DNA of 64,000 bases from Ochrobactrum sp. Q0168 (GTDB lineage Bacteria > Pseudomonadota > Alphaproteobacteria > Rhizobiales > Rhizobiaceae), in NCBI RefSeq assembly GCF_016427605.1, contig NZ_JAELXQ010000006.1:124001-188000 (forward strand), written 5' to 3'. Shown here piece after piece: positions 51,334-59,561 of this stretch (its first letter is position 1; every line of letters begins with the position of its first letter). The notes below the pieces were generated by a model. It was not told the origin of the DNA. It did no database searches and saw only the letters and a list, made by a program, of their open reading frames with translations. The translations under genes and the position numbers were made by a program.

Positions 51334-52107
51334 ATGACCGATCATTCCATCAAAGGCAAGACCGTCATTATTGCTGGCGGCGCGAAGAATCTGGGTGGGC
51401 TTATCGCCCGCGATCTTGCTGCGCAGGGCGCCAAGGCAATCGCGATCCACTATAACAGCGCAGCGAGCAAAGCGGATGCTGATGCGACAGTTGCAGCAGT
51501 GAATGCTTCAGGCGCGGAAGCGGTTGCGTTTCAAGCCAATCTGATCGCAGCAGGTGCGACGGAGAAGCTGTTTGCTGATGCGATTGCCGCCATCGGTAAG
51601 CCCGATATCGCAATCAATACCGTAGGCAAGGTGTTGAAGAAGCCAATGACGGAGATTTCGGAAGCAGAATATGACGAGATGTCCGCGGTCAATGCGAAGG
51701 CCGCGTTCTTCTTTATCAAGGAAGCGGGCAAGCAGCTGAACGATAACGGCAAAATCTGTACGCTGGTTACATCACTCCTCGGCGCTTATACACCTTTTTA
51801 CTCCAGTTATGCCGGTACAAAGGCTCCGGTCGAACATTTCACGCGCGCCGCTTCGAAGGAGTTCGGCGAACGTGGAATTTCAGTGACCGCAATTGGACCA
51901 GGTCCGATGGATACGCCATTCTTCTATCCCGCTGAAGGTGCCGACGCTGTGGCCTATCACAAAACCGCCGCAGCACTTTCGAACTTCTCCAAGACAGGTC
52001 TCACGGATATTGCCGACATTGTTCCCTGGATCCGCTTGCTGGTCTCGGAAGGCTGGTGGATGACAGGCCAGACAATTCTTGTCAATGGCGGTTATACAAC
52101 CAAGTAG
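51334..52107 (+). CDS. SDR-family oxidoreductase
   Basis: Classical SDR, 257 residues. Cofactor loop GGAKNLGG (15-22), with catalytic S147, Y159 and K163 (YAGTK) intact; the usual NNAG is INTVG. AAAGGAGG precedes the ATG. The C-terminal segment WWMTGQTILVNGGYTTK is typical. Downstream of an AraC regulator; a carbonyl detoxification or fatty-acid-like reduction is plausible, substrate unknown. Confidence 0.9.
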   Translation: MTDHSIKGKTVIIAGGAKNLGGLIARDLAAQGAKAIAIHYNSAASKADADATVAAVNASGAEAVAFQANLIAAGATEKLFADAIAAIGKPDIAINTVGKVLKKPMTEISEAEYDEMSAVNAKAAFFFIKEAGKQLNDNGKICTLVTSLLGAYTPFYSSYAGTKAPVEHFTRAASKEFGERGISVTAIGPGPMDTPFFYPAEGADAVAYHKTAAALSNFSKTGLTDIADIVPWIRLLVSEGWWMTGQTILVNGGYTTK

Positions 52108-52188
52108 ACCAATAATGGCGGATCGAGTACTCTCAGTCCGCCGTCCACCCGGTGCCGGTTCTTTGCTTTGTGGCGATAGAGGAGTGCG

Positions 52189-52707
52189 ATGATGCAGCGA
52201 TTGATGATGTTCGGTTTGATTGTGTCTGTTATGCTCCAGGCGTCTTTGGCGCATGCCGATTTGAAGTCCGCGGATCGTCGACTGAATGATCTTTATGGTC
52301 AGGTTGTGAATGCCTTGTCGGATGAAAATCAAGCGCAGCTCAAGGAAAGCCAGCGCAACTGGATCAAGTATCGCGATAGTGAGTGCCGCTATCAGCAGGC
52401 AAACTATGGGATTATGGTTTCTGAAGTGGATTGCAAGGAGGTCCTGACACGTCAAAGAATTGGACTTTTGAGCCAACAGCTTGGTTGGTTGAAAAAAATT
52501 GGCCAGCAGGACAATTCCGATACAGCGATTGATTGCAAACAGGAGATTGGTGCGAAAGCGGCAAACATTCTTGTCAATCAATGTAAGGAAATTTCACCCG
52601 CTACCAACCCGCCATGCAATTCGAGCAATTCGTGCGATTTAATCAGGGATGAAATTAAGCGCGGTTGCGGCATGGTAAGCGGCAAAAAACCGTCTTATTG
52701 CCAGTAG
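52189..52707 (+). CDS. Periplasmic LprI-like (DUF1311) protein
   Basis: 172 residues with signal peptide ending SLAHA. The mature N-terminal half has the lysozyme-inhibitor LprI-like pattern: RRLNDLYGQVVNAL, LKESQRNWIKYRDSECRYQ and a later conserved Cys. The C-terminal half adds six cysteines (NQCKEISPATNPPCNSS, SCDLIRDEIKRGCG), more than the usual family member. Likely periplasmic; lysozyme inhibition is only a family-level suggestion. Confidence 0.82.
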   Translation: MMQRLMMFGLIVSVMLQASLAHADLKSADRRLNDLYGQVVNALSDENQAQLKESQRNWIKYRDSECRYQQANYGIMVSEVDCKEVLTRQRIGLLSQQLGWLKKIGQQDNSDTAIDCKQEIGAKAANILVNQCKEISPATNPPCNSSNSCDLIRDEIKRGCGMVSGKKPSYCQ

Positions 52708-53028
52708 CCCCATCCTCTGTGGGTGGGCTTCACCTCATCAGGTAGAAGGCCCTAATCAACGAGTAGAGCATCAACTTTCACCTCTGCTAATGCGGGTGTC
52801 TTTTTCGCGCGCCATTTTGGATAAGGCAGTAATTGCTCTCACTAAACATGTATGAATAAAACATCGTTTTGATTGATTTAAGTAAAACGCGGCTTGTTGA
52901 AAATACCACGAGATGTTAGTCGAAATGCGGATAGGACGATGTAAGCAATTCATGTCGATCCGTGAAATGCGCGGCCTTCCAACGTCAGTCAAGTCTCAAC
53001 TCAACTAAATGATTGTAAAGGCCGCCGT
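52708..53028. other. Intergenic region upstream of the diguanylate cyclase
   Basis: 321 bases, AT-rich near 52840-52900. It shares TGTTAGTCGA with the region before the paralogous gene at 48515. No gene seen. Confidence 0.45.
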
Positions 53029-54168
53029 ATGATCAATTCCGCTCTGGAATGGTCCGTTCCACTATTGATCCTTGTTTGCGGTACTGGCCTGATTGTCGCT
53101 GCCCGATTCGGCTTTCCTACAATTCTATGGGGCCGTGGATTATGCTTGCTGGGCGCTGGCTACGGCCTGATGCTCTTTCGAACTGCCACGTTCTCTGCTG
53201 TTAAACCTTTGGGCGAGGACTTGCTCATTCTGGCAGGCGTAGCGGTATGCTGCCATGCGCTCGTTGTGCATTTCAAAATGCCAGGGAAGCCAGTTCTTAA
53301 TGTCAGTGTTATCGTTATTTTTCTCAGCGCAGCCGCATTATCGCTGGCGCTTTTTCAAAGTGTAAGGCTTGAAACATTATCGATACTCAGTGGTAGCGCG
53401 TCGCTGATATTGGCTTCTCTCTGGCAGGTGAGAACAAAGAAGAAATCCTCTTCCGAGAATGTAATTTTTGTAACTTTCATCGCGATATTCGGCTTTCTTT
53501 TAATTCAGGGTGTTGTCTATCTGTTTTTGAGCGATGCCGCGCCTGAGGTCGGCTTTTGGAGCCGTTCGTTCTGGGGCGTTATGCTGCAGTTTACGGGTCT
53601 TTTCGGCGGCGTTATGCTAACGTTTTCAATTGTGCTTGCGGTGAGCATTGATGTGATCAACGGCTATCGCGATATGGCTCATACGGACTCGCTCACGCGC
53701 GTTCCAAATCGAAGAGGTCTGCAGGCATTCCTGCGCTCCTATCAGCTGACCCGAGGGGCGGTCGAGCCGATGACAATCATTCTGGCGGATATTGATCACT
53801 TCAAAACGGTGAATGATCGATTTGGCCATCACGCTGGCGATATGGTCCTGGCCGATTTTGCACAATTGTTACAAGAACGAGCGGGCCGAGGAAGCTGCGT
53901 AGCGCGCTTGGGTGGGGAGGAATTTGTTGCTCTGTTGCCTGGAACCTCAGCTATGCTTGCGGCCACTCTAGCAGAGGATCTGCGCCAGACATTTGCAGCA
54001 AGACGGTGGCGCCATATATCTGTCGATTTGCAGCTAACGGTAAGCCTTGGCGTAACCGTTCTCGAACACGGCGAGCCGTTCAAATCGGCGATCGCCCGGG
54101 CGGATGGTTATCTTTATCGTGCCAAGCAACAGGGGCGAAACCGCATCGTGAGAGATCAGGCGGCGTAA
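53029..54168 (+). CDS. Membrane-bound diguanylate cyclase
   Basis: 379 residues. Six or more membrane segments in 1-212, then a GGDEF domain (about 217-375) with LTRVPNRRGL, ADIDHFKTVNDRFGH, GDMVLADFA and active-site GGEEF at 295-299. Makes cyclic di-GMP. No RxxD inhibitory site is found just before GGEEF (that position reads GRGS), so product feedback may be weak. The membrane part is the same, without gaps, as that of the hybrid at 48515. Confidence 0.92.
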   Translation: MINSALEWSVPLLILVCGTGLIVAARFGFPTILWGRGLCLLGAGYGLMLFRTATFSAVKPLGEDLLILAGVAVCCHALVVHFKMPGKPVLNVSVIVIFLSAAALSLALFQSVRLETLSILSGSASLILASLWQVRTKKKSSSENVIFVTFIAIFGFLLIQGVVYLFLSDAAPEVGFWSRSFWGVMLQFTGLFGGVMLTFSIVLAVSIDVINGYRDMAHTDSLTRVPNRRGLQAFLRSYQLTRGAVEPMTIILADIDHFKTVNDRFGHHAGDMVLADFAQLLQERAGRGSCVARLGGEEFVALLPGTSAMLAATLAEDLRQTFAARRWRHISVDLQLTVSLGVTVLEHGEPFKSAIARADGYLYRAKQQGRNRIVRDQAA

Positions 54169-54325
54169 TCGGGCAATGTTTCCGCCGTACCTATTGGTTT
54201 GCAGGGCAAACGCCCACTTTATTCTCGAAAGGGAAAAATCGCATTGTGTGTAGTGTCGTGCCGCGTGACAGCGCGGGCAATGCGTGCCATAGGGGGGCCA
54301 CGTTATCACAAGGCCTCCCATACTC

Positions 54326-55951
54326 ATGATCCGTATCGACAATATCAGCAAGTCGAACAGCCACCGCATTCTGTTCATTGAAACCTCTGCCGCGCTGAAT
54401 CGTGGCGAAAAGATTGGTCTTGTCGGACCAAATGGCGCTGGCAAAACAACGCTTTTCCGCATGATCACCGGTGAAGAATTGCCGGACGAAGGTCAGGTCA
54501 CGGTCGAAAAAGGTGTGACGATCGGTTATTTTAACCAGAATGTTGGTGAAATGGGCGGACGTTCAGCGGTCGCTGAGGTGATGGCCGGGGCCGGGCCAGT
54601 TAGCATCGTTGCAGCAGAATTGCGCGAGCTTGAAGCGGCAATGTGCGATCCTGATCGTCTTGATGAGATGGACGCTATCATTGAACGATACGGCGAAGTG
54701 CAGGCTCGCTATGAGGAACTCGATGGCTACGGGCTGGATGGCCGTGCCCGTGAAGTTCTGGCCGGTTTGAGTTTCAGTCAGGAAATGATGGACGGCGATG
54801 TCGGCAAATTGTCCGGCGGCTGGAAAATGCGCGTGGCGCTAGCCCGCATTCTGTTGATGCGGCCCGATGTGATGCTGCTCGACGAACCGAGCAACCATCT
54901 GGATCTTGAAAGTCTGATCTGGCTGGAAGCTTTCCTCAAGAATTACGATGGTGCGCTGCTGATGACATCGCATGATCGCGAATTCATGAATCGCATCGTC
55001 ACCAAGATCATCGAAATCGATGGCGGCTCGCTCAATTCCTATTCGGGCGATTATGCCTTTTATGAAGGCCAACGCGCGCTGAACGAAAAACAGCAACAGG
55101 CCCAGTTCGAACGTCAGCAAGCAATGCTGGCCAAAGAAATCAAGTTCATTGAACGGTTCAAGGCACGCGCGTCTCATGCCTCGCAGGTGCAGAGCCGCGT
55201 GAAGAAGCTTGAGAAAATTGATCGTGTGGAACCGCCACGTCGCCGCCAGACGGTTGCATTCGATTTCTTGCCAGCCCCGCGTTCGGGCGAAGATGTGGTC
55301 AGTCTTAAGGGCGTCAACAAAACCTATGGGAGCCGTACGATCTATGACGGGCTGGATTTTATGGTTCGCCGTCGTGAGCGTTGGTGCATTATGGGCGTCA
55401 ACGGCGCCGGTAAATCGACGTTGCTCAAGCTTGTCGCAGGTGCAGCGGAACCGGATCAAGGTATTGTTAATCTCGGCGCCAGCGTAAAACTCGGCTATTT
55501 TGCGCAGCACGCGATGGATATTCTGGACGGCGACAGCACTATTCTCGAATGGCTGGAGCAGCGCTTTCCGAAGGCAGGACAGGCTCCTTTACGCGCGCTT
55601 GCTGGCTGCTTCGGCTTTTCGGGAGATGATATCGAGAAGAAATGCCGCGTGCTGTCCGGCGGCGAGAAAGCCCGACTGGTCATGGCCGCGATGCTGTTCG
55701 ATCCACCGAACTTTCTTGTGCTCGACGAGCCGACAAACCATCTCGATCTCGACACCAAGGAAATGCTCATCAAGGCGCTTTCAGCATATGAAGGCACGAT
55801 GCTTTTCGTATCGCATGACCGTCGTTTTTTGGCCGCGCTTTCCAATCGCGTGCTGGAACTCACGCCGGATGGTATTCAGCAATATGGCGGCGGCTACACC
55901 GAATATGTTGAAAGCACCGGTCAGGAAGCACCAGGTCTGCATGTGGGATAA
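54326..55951 (+). CDS. ABC-F family ATPase
   Basis: Soluble tandem ABC ATPase without membrane domain, 541 residues. Domain 1: Walker A GPNGAGKTT, LSGGWKMRVALARIL and LLDEPSNHLD. An interdomain linker rich in Gln/Lys/Glu (NEKQQQAQFERQQAM, about 255-320) follows. Domain 2: GVNGAGKSTLL, LSGGEKARLVMAAML and VLDEPTNHLD. ABC-F proteins act on ribosomes as translation factors or antibiotic protectors; its overall layout is like YbiT/Uup-type housekeeping members. Monocistronic. Confidence 0.92.
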   Translation: MIRIDNISKSNSHRILFIETSAALNRGEKIGLVGPNGAGKTTLFRMITGEELPDEGQVTVEKGVTIGYFNQNVGEMGGRSAVAEVMAGAGPVSIVAAELRELEAAMCDPDRLDEMDAIIERYGEVQARYEELDGYGLDGRAREVLAGLSFSQEMMDGDVGKLSGGWKMRVALARILLMRPDVMLLDEPSNHLDLESLIWLEAFLKNYDGALLMTSHDREFMNRIVTKIIEIDGGSLNSYSGDYAFYEGQRALNEKQQQAQFERQQAMLAKEIKFIERFKARASHASQVQSRVKKLEKIDRVEPPRRRQTVAFDFLPAPRSGEDVVSLKGVNKTYGSRTIYDGLDFMVRRRERWCIMGVNGAGKSTLLKLVAGAAEPDQGIVNLGASVKLGYFAQHAMDILDGDSTILEWLEQRFPKAGQAPLRALAGCFGFSGDDIEKKCRVLSGGEKARLVMAAMLFDPPNFLVLDEPTNHLDLDTKEMLIKALSAYEGTMLFVSHDRRFLAALSNRVLELTPDGIQQYGGGYTEYVESTGQEAPGLHVG

Positions 55952-55983
55952 AGACGAAGCCTTTCTCCGTGAGCTATGCTGTT

Positions 55984-56002
55984 CGAGCCGCTTGGCGGCT
56001 CG
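55984..56002. terminator. Short GC hairpin after the ABC-F gene
   Basis: Perfect 8-bp stem CGAGCCGC/GCGGCTCG with loop TTG between convergent genes; no T-run. Confidence 0.4.
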
Positions 56003-56057
56003 GAAGACAGGCTCGGTCCTGGAGGGCGTTGGATACTGATGGGGCTTTGATCAGCAG

Positions 56058-56633
56058 CTATAATTTTAAAACCGACAGTACTTCGACGTTGCGGTCCTCT
56101 TTTAAATCGCTGAGATCACGCCCAAGTGACTTCATATAAGAATCGCGTTCGATATTGAGTTTGATAATTTCGTCTTCGTATCGGGTTACAACAGCAGTCA
56201 GCCAACGGTTTACAAGAAAATCTGGATCCGCAAGTTCGACGTTGAACCGATCGAGATAGGCGTTGGTTGTCTCCGCGTCATACCATTGGCCGCCAACCAC
56301 CCATTGATTGACGGTAAAAAGCCGTTGCAGCTTGCCGCGCGCATCGACGCCGAGAGCAATGAGGTGACATGGCGAACTTTCGCGTCCGTCAGGGCGCACG
56401 AAACAATGAAAATGCCCGTGCTCGCCCTGGCTTCCAGCGTCGTCATGACAATGATAATACCACTGAGCGCCTGAGGCCTGGTCATAGACATCCTTTTCAG
56501 GATAATGCTTCCATGTTTTGAGACCTTGCGACGGCAATATTCTGACGAGCACACTGGAACCCGATTTCGCGAGAATATTTTCGCAATAGGCCATTTCCTG
56601 CGCCGCTCGCTCCTTTGCCGGTGACAACATCAA
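56058..56633 (-). CDS. Hypothetical protein with a His-rich WYYHCH segment
   Basis: 191 residues, soluble, no signal peptide. A distinctive central block, GAQWYYHCHDDAGSQGEHGH, is followed by FHCFVRPDG, clustering six His and two Cys that could bind metal or heme. A coiled C-terminal helix (VVTRYEDEIIKLNIERDSY) follows. It is the third gene of the YeeE/YedE operon, its start overlapping the stop of the gene before it. Relatives exist as an unnamed family in proteobacteria as far as I recall; the function is unknown. Confidence 0.75.
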   Translation of the reverse strand: MMLSPAKERAAQEMAYCENILAKSGSSVLVRILPSQGLKTWKHYPEKDVYDQASGAQWYYHCHDDAGSQGEHGHFHCFVRPDGRESSPCHLIALGVDARGKLQRLFTVNQWVVGGQWYDAETTNAYLDRFNVELADPDFLVNRWLTAVVTRYEDEIIKLNIERDSYMKSLGRDLSDLKEDRNVEVLSVLKL

Positions 56634-56905
56634 AGTGCTCCCGCTGAACAGGGATTTCCGCCAGATGCAGCGTTAGGTCGAACTGCCGGTTCGGGCGTCG
56701 GTGCCGTTCCGCCGCTATACTCGTCGGCGAGATCGTCATAGCTGCGCTGTCCCGGCGCTTTCGGTACAGCTGCCGCGCAGGGGTTGAAGCTCTCGTCATG
56801 GGCAAGCGTCGGTTTCGGTGCCTCGCTGGTTGCATAGTCGGCTGCGATTGCACCAAGGACGGTGACGAGCGAAGCACCAAAAAGGAGAGTGTTCTTCTTG
56901 CTCAT
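56630..56905 (-). CDS. Small exported NPCxA-repeat protein
   Basis: 91 residues. An N-terminal signal or anchor (LLFGASLVTVLGAIAADYA) precedes a low-complexity Pro/Ala-rich mature region. It has two similar cysteine motifs, FNPCAA (C43) and GNPCSAGAL (C86, five residues from the end). Start and stop overlap the neighbouring genes (ATGA on both sides), so it is translationally coupled between the YeeE-like transporter and the WYYHCH protein. It may be a periplasmic thiol carrier for the sulfur taken up or released by this module (inference). Confidence 0.65.
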   Translation of the reverse strand: MSKKNTLLFGASLVTVLGAIAADYATSEAPKPTLAHDESFNPCAAAVPKAPGQRSYDDLADEYSGGTAPTPEPAVRPNAASGGNPCSAGAL

Positions 56906-58113
56906 TTTCTCTTGAATCCATCGAGGCCGAATAATGGGCGCAAAGCAATTCCCAGAAGGCTTCCCAAGAATGCCATGACAAACCACACCCAGCCGTGCAG
57001 ACTGCCGGACGCGATGCCGCTGAAAAGCGCCCCGATATTGCATCCGAACGACAGGCGCGCACCATAACCCATCAGCAGACCGCCGAGAACCGCGGCAAGA
57101 TACGAGGCGAAATGCACTTTCGCTTTCTCTGCAAATTTGCCAGCCAGCGACGCGGCCAAAGCCGCACCGAGAATGACGCCGAAATTCATCACCGATGTCA
57201 CGTCGAAGAGAACGCTCTGGTTTAAGGCACGTGCCTGCGCCGGATTCTGCCAGAAGGCCCAACTCTCGACAGGAATGCCGGCGGCGTTGAATATTTTTGC
57301 ACCCCACAAGCCGAAACCATAAGTCACAGACCAGGGATGCCCAGCGAGAAAAAGCGTCAGTACGTTGCCGACAGCAAGTACCAAAGCCGCAACGATCAGC
57401 GGCCAGGGTCCATGGAGAAACCTTGCCGGAGTTAAATCTGCAAGGCCATGGAAAACAGATTCAATATTGCCATGCTTGCGCTTTTCGAGCGTGGCGAGAA
57501 TGCCGATGATGGCGGCGATTCCGATCAGCGTCACTGCAGTACCCAAAAGCGGGCCAAAAGAACCGCCTAGCGTTATGAGGGGAAGCGATGGCAGGGAGAG
57601 CCAATACGGGAGATGTGCAGTTCCAACCGCCGCGCCGATAATGAAGCCCGACAACGTCAGCAACATACGGCTACTTCCGCCTCCGACGGTGAACAGGGTT
57701 CCAGAGCCGCATCCACCGCCGAGTTGCATCCCGAGGCCGAAGATGAAAGCTCCCAAAATGACCGATACACCAACCGGTGCCCAGGCGCCAACGAACGAAT
57801 GATCAAAAGGGTTCAGTCCATTCAGCAGCGGTATAAAGATAAGTGCGGTCAAGCCGATCATCAGGAATTGCACTCGCATGCTTCTGGAACGGCCTTCTGT
57901 GGCAAAACGCTTCCAGCCGCCCGTGAAGCCGAACGAAGCATGGTACAATGCAAGGCCGAGCATACCGCCAGTCACGAAAAGCATCGCTTGCGTCAGGCTG
58001 ATGAGTGTGCCGATCACAGCGATGCCAGCACCCATTACCACCAGAACAGTCAGGAGAGGTGGAACATTCACGTTGGACGATTGGGGCAGCGTATTTGCCG
58101 CAAAAAATGCCAT
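56902..58113 (-). CDS. YeeE/YedE-family sulfur compound transporter
   Basis: 403-residue membrane protein with two YeeE/YedE (PF04143-type) halves. The conserved thiosulfate-channel cysteines are seen as C135 (GGGCGSGTLF) and C358 (SFGCNIGALF). Family members such as TsuA import thiosulfate; others handle selenium or sulfur export. It is first gene of a three-gene overlapping operon, divergent from a thioredoxin/CcdA/rhodanese set, which supports a role in sulfane-sulfur traffic. Confidence 0.9.
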   Translation of the reverse strand: MAFFAANTLPQSSNVNVPPLLTVLVVMGAGIAVIGTLISLTQAMLFVTGGMLGLALYHASFGFTGGWKRFATEGRSRSMRVQFLMIGLTALIFIPLLNGLNPFDHSFVGAWAPVGVSVILGAFIFGLGMQLGGGCGSGTLFTVGGGSSRMLLTLSGFIIGAAVGTAHLPYWLSLPSLPLITLGGSFGPLLGTAVTLIGIAAIIGILATLEKRKHGNIESVFHGLADLTPARFLHGPWPLIVAALVLAVGNVLTLFLAGHPWSVTYGFGLWGAKIFNAAGIPVESWAFWQNPAQARALNQSVLFDVTSVMNFGVILGAALAASLAGKFAEKAKVHFASYLAAVLGGLLMGYGARLSFGCNIGALFSGIASGSLHGWVWFVMAFLGSLLGIALRPLFGLDGFKRK

Positions 58114-58301
58114 AATATTTCGTTCCTCTATACTCCCGTTCTTATCCCACGAATGCTCTCTTTCGGAAAATAAATACGATCCCGAAAACCGGCGTTTCGG
58201 AAAAATTTTCCGCGGATTATGCGCGATATTAAGTAGTTTCTTCCTTTAGTGCGGATGTTTCACTGGCTATTTTCCAACGGGTAATCTGAAAGGATCGCGC
58301 T

Positions 58302-58718
58302 GTGAAACCGAGACCGTTCCGCGAAGCCATTGTCGCTTTCGCACTTCTTTTCTCTTCAATCTGCTCCGCCACAGCAACAGTTCCGGCTTATGCCGAGGAG
58401 CAACGCGCTCAACTGGTTCAATATACGCCCAACACGGACCTTAAGGCTCTCGCTGCCAACGGAAAGACGGTTGTATTCTTCTTTGCGACCTGGTGCCCGA
58501 ATTGCATTTTGACCCTGACGGAACTCAAGGAGAAATGGAACGAGGTATCGCCCGATATCACGTTGGTGATTGCGGATTACGATCAGGAAGCTGCGCTCAA
58601 AGCCGAATATGGTGTTACTTATCAGGACAGTTTCGTCCTTCTGGATAAGAATGCAAAAAGTGCAAAACTTTGGAATGCAGGTGGTGTCGCCGGTTTGAAC
58701 GAGAACACACGGCCATAA
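58302..58718 (+). CDS. Exported thioredoxin-fold protein (SoxW/TlpA-like)
   Basis: 138 residues from GTG 58302 with AAAGGA seven bases upstream. Signal peptide through AYAEE, then a short thioredoxin fold with FATWC65-P-N-C68. The segment that normally holds the cis-proline reads VTYQDSFVLLD, so that proline is missing. Its stop overlaps the CcdA start (TAATG). Likely a periplasmic reductant fed by the CcdA protein next to it, as in SoxW/SoxV pairs. Confidence 0.85.
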   Translation: MKPRPFREAIVAFALLFSSICSATATVPAYAEEQRAQLVQYTPNTDLKALAANGKTVVFFFATWCPNCILTLTELKEKWNEVSPDITLVIADYDQEAALKAEYGVTYQDSFVLLDKNAKSAKLWNAGGVAGLNENTRP

Positions 58719-59437
58719 TGAGCCTCCTTTTCGCTTTTGTCGCCGGTGTGGTAACTATACTTTCGCCTTGTGTATTGCCGCTTTTGCCGGTCATTCTCGC
58801 CAGCACAGCGCTGGATGGTCGGTCACGTCCCGTTGGCCTCATCATTGGCTTCGCGGTTTTCTTTACCGTCATTACCCTGCTTTTAAGCGTTTTTGTTCGC
58901 CAGTTCGCTGTATCGCCGGACGTTCACCGCACGTCTGCTGCGATCATCTTCATCGGGCTGGGGTTCATTCTGGCGATACCTTCCCTCAAGGCCGCCTTCG
59001 AAATAATGACGTCCCGTATCGTCGGGCGGTTCGCACCGGCGGGCAGAGAGGCGAGTGGTTTTGGGGGCGGGTTCATGACTGGAGCCGGACTGGGCCTCGC
59101 ATGGACGCCATGTGTCGGCCCTATCATGGCCTCCGTGATTACGTTGGCACTCAATCAGCAGACCACCATGGCGTCCGCCCTAACTGCAATGGCTTTCAGC
59201 CTGGGTACGGCCATTCCGATGGGGATCATCGTTCTTCTTGGAAGCCGGGTTTATAACCGCCTAGGGTTTCTCAAGAGACACAGCGCCACAATCCAGCGAG
59301 CTATGGGGGTGCTTATACTGCTCGTTGGCCTTGCAATCTGGTTCGGCTTTGATCGTTCAATTCAGGCAATTTTGTTTCAATGGTTTCCGGGTTGGGACAG
59401 CGCTCTCACAAGCTGGGAAAAAGCAGCGGCAAAATGA
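58718..59437 (+). CDS. CcdA/DsbD-type transmembrane thiol transporter (SoxV-like)
   Basis: 239 residues, six membrane segments, with the paired redox cysteines C18 (SPCVLPLLP) and C132 (TPCVGPIM). Moves electrons from cytosolic thioredoxin to periplasmic partners. ATG at 58718 overlaps the thioredoxin-like stop. With its upstream neighbour it forms a complete periplasmic reducing path; the downstream rhodanese is the probable beneficiary. Confidence 0.9.
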   Translation: MSLLFAFVAGVVTILSPCVLPLLPVILASTALDGRSRPVGLIIGFAVFFTVITLLLSVFVRQFAVSPDVHRTSAAIIFIGLGFILAIPSLKAAFEIMTSRIVGRFAPAGREASGFGGGFMTGAGLGLAWTPCVGPIMASVITLALNQQTTMASALTAMAFSLGTAIPMGIIVLLGSRVYNRLGFLKRHSATIQRAMGVLILLVGLAIWFGFDRSIQAILFQWFPGWDSALTSWEKAAAK

Positions 59438-59561
59438 GTTTTCCAGAACCGCCGTTCAGGAAAACAATTTACCCCCAACAGCCGGATAATTGGCAGGCTA
59501 TTCATTGTTTTGATCGTCGCTTTCGTGAAAATTCATCCTGTAAGTTTCAGGAGATATCGCA

